Position numbers and translations under genes: made by a program. DNA of 64,000 bases. It comes from Ifrita kowaldi (Eukaryota; Chordata; Aves; Passeriformes; Cinclosomatidae). Below, piece after piece: positions 63,376 to 64,000 of the stretch (position 1 is the stretch's first letter; each line of letters begins with the position of its first letter). The notes beneath the pieces are model-generated. The model was not told the origin of the DNA, did no database searches, and saw only the letters and a program-made list of their open reading frames with translations. The stretch spans positions 223,186 through 287,185 of the forward strand of contig VZRS01003945.1 in NCBI GenBank assembly GCA_013398055.1, read 5' to 3'.

Positions 63376-63413
63376 TCCTTCCCTGGCCCCTTCCCTGGCC
63401 CCTTCCCCAGCCC
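63376..63413 (+). repeat. Short CCTTCCCTGGCC tandem repeat
   Basis: Three head-to-tail 12-bp units of CCTTCCCTGGCC type, the last with a variant end, in C-rich intergenic sequence. Confidence 0.85.
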
Positions 63414-63419
63414 TGTGCC

Positions 63420-63950
63420 CCTCTGCCCTCCCAACACCACAGTCCCAGCAGTCCCTATCCCAGCCCCTCACTGGTTTCAGCTCCTTTGGGCCCTATCCCA
63501 GCACCACAAGCTTTATTTCACTGCCAGCTCTGCCAATTCAGCTCGTTCCACATCTTCCCCCTGCCATCAGCTGAAACTGCTCCAGGTTCTCATGGCAGGA
63601 TCTTCATTGTGGCTCCAGCCGAGCCCCACAATGAGCTCCATCCCTACAGCTGCTCCCCCATTCCAACAATTGTTATCCCAAGCCCACAGTGACTTCAGCT
63701 CCAGCCCCACAAGCTTTATTTCACTGCTCGGCTGTTTCCACTGCAGCTCCCCATCTCCCCACTGCTGACAGGTCAAGCTGCTCCAGGTCCTCAGCAGGAT
63801 CTTCATTTTAGCTCCAACCCCCCAGTCCCTACCCTGTCCCTGCCCCACAGGGGTTTCACCCCCAGCCCTACCATGTTTATGTCTCAGCTCCAGCTCCTCA
63901 GCTTCCCTCTGCCTCCGGCTAAAAGCTGCTTCTGGTTCTCACTCCAGCCC
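63420..63950 (+). repeat. Imperfect GC-rich tandem repeat with about 200-bp period
   Basis: CCACAAGCTTTATTTCACTG recurs at 63504 and 63707, and GGATCTTCATT at 63598 and 63797, giving an offset of about 200 bp. CTGCTCCAGGT-like segments recur near 63577, 63778 and, more degenerate, near 63925. This is a diverged minisatellite-like array rich in CAGCTCC. It may continue past the window edge. The long frames on both strands are by-products of the composition. Confidence 0.75.
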
Positions 63951-64000
63951 AGGGCTATTGACAAGGACACAGAATCAGTCACTGTCATCACTTCAGTATC

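Larger units (their letters stand above)
61200..64000. other. Intergenic GC-richer sequence at the right edge
   Basis: GC content rises toward the edge, where simple and imperfect repeats dominate (63.37-63.95 kb). In mammals CAPN6 neighbours the 3' side of DCX, but I see no calpain-like exon here. Confidence 0.5.

Noticed and set aside
63066..63692. Overlapping 105-159-codon frames on both strands with Ala/Gly/Pro repeats
   Set aside because: They arise from GC-rich tandem repeats, are open in several frames at once and match nothing recognisable.
57873..64000. Start of a neighbouring gene such as CAPN6
   Set aside because: Gene order in mammals makes it plausible, but no exon with calpain-like sequence was found in any frame.

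Overview
This is vertebrate nuclear DNA, almost certainly from a bird and probably a passerine or other neoavian. The evidence is spliced exons with GT-AG boundaries, very low coding density, 3' ends of CR1 retrotransposons (the main avian LINE), and solo LTRs of avian endogenous-retrovirus type. Nothing looks bacterial, and nearly all open reading frames in the window are chance frames in intron, UTR or intergenic sequence.

The one gene I can identify is doublecortin (DCX), on the + strand. Its last four coding exons lie at 33546-33648, 37176-37313, 43807-43901 and 46185-46241. They join in frame (103+138+95+57 nt = 130 codons plus stop). They encode the end of the second doublecortin domain, the Ser/Pro-rich C-terminal region and the conserved C-terminus ending in DSLGDSM. 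The exons for the N-terminus and for most of both DC domains are not here, so positions 1-33545 are inferred to be one large upstream intron. After the stop codon I infer a very long 3'UTR of about 11.6 kb, ending near a polyadenylation signal at 57851. The rest, about 57.9-64 kb, is intergenic sequence with repeats.

Repeats: three CR1 3' fragments (about 2.07-2.39, 16.59-16.67 and 41.31-41.61 kb). There is a well-preserved solo LTR at 21392-22023 with TG...CA ends and a 5-bp target-site duplication. An older solo LTR lies at about 60695-61199. A compact LTR-like promoter unit with two CCAAT boxes and a TATA box is at about 9225-9436. A 63-bp tandem duplication at 58958-59083 sits in possible ERV-derived sequence. 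GC-rich imperfect tandem repeats run from 63.37 to 63.95 kb, and a few microsatellites are scattered through the window.

The most striking structural feature is an apparently exact 1005-bp direct duplication (23001-24005 and 24007-25011) separated by a single N at 24006. It looks like two unmerged overlapping contig ends, so it is more likely an assembly artefact than biology. The most biologically interesting gene feature is a pair of DCX splice donors 15 nt apart at the end of the 37.2-kb exon, which predicts two isoforms differing by five residues. I found no convincing new multi-gene system.
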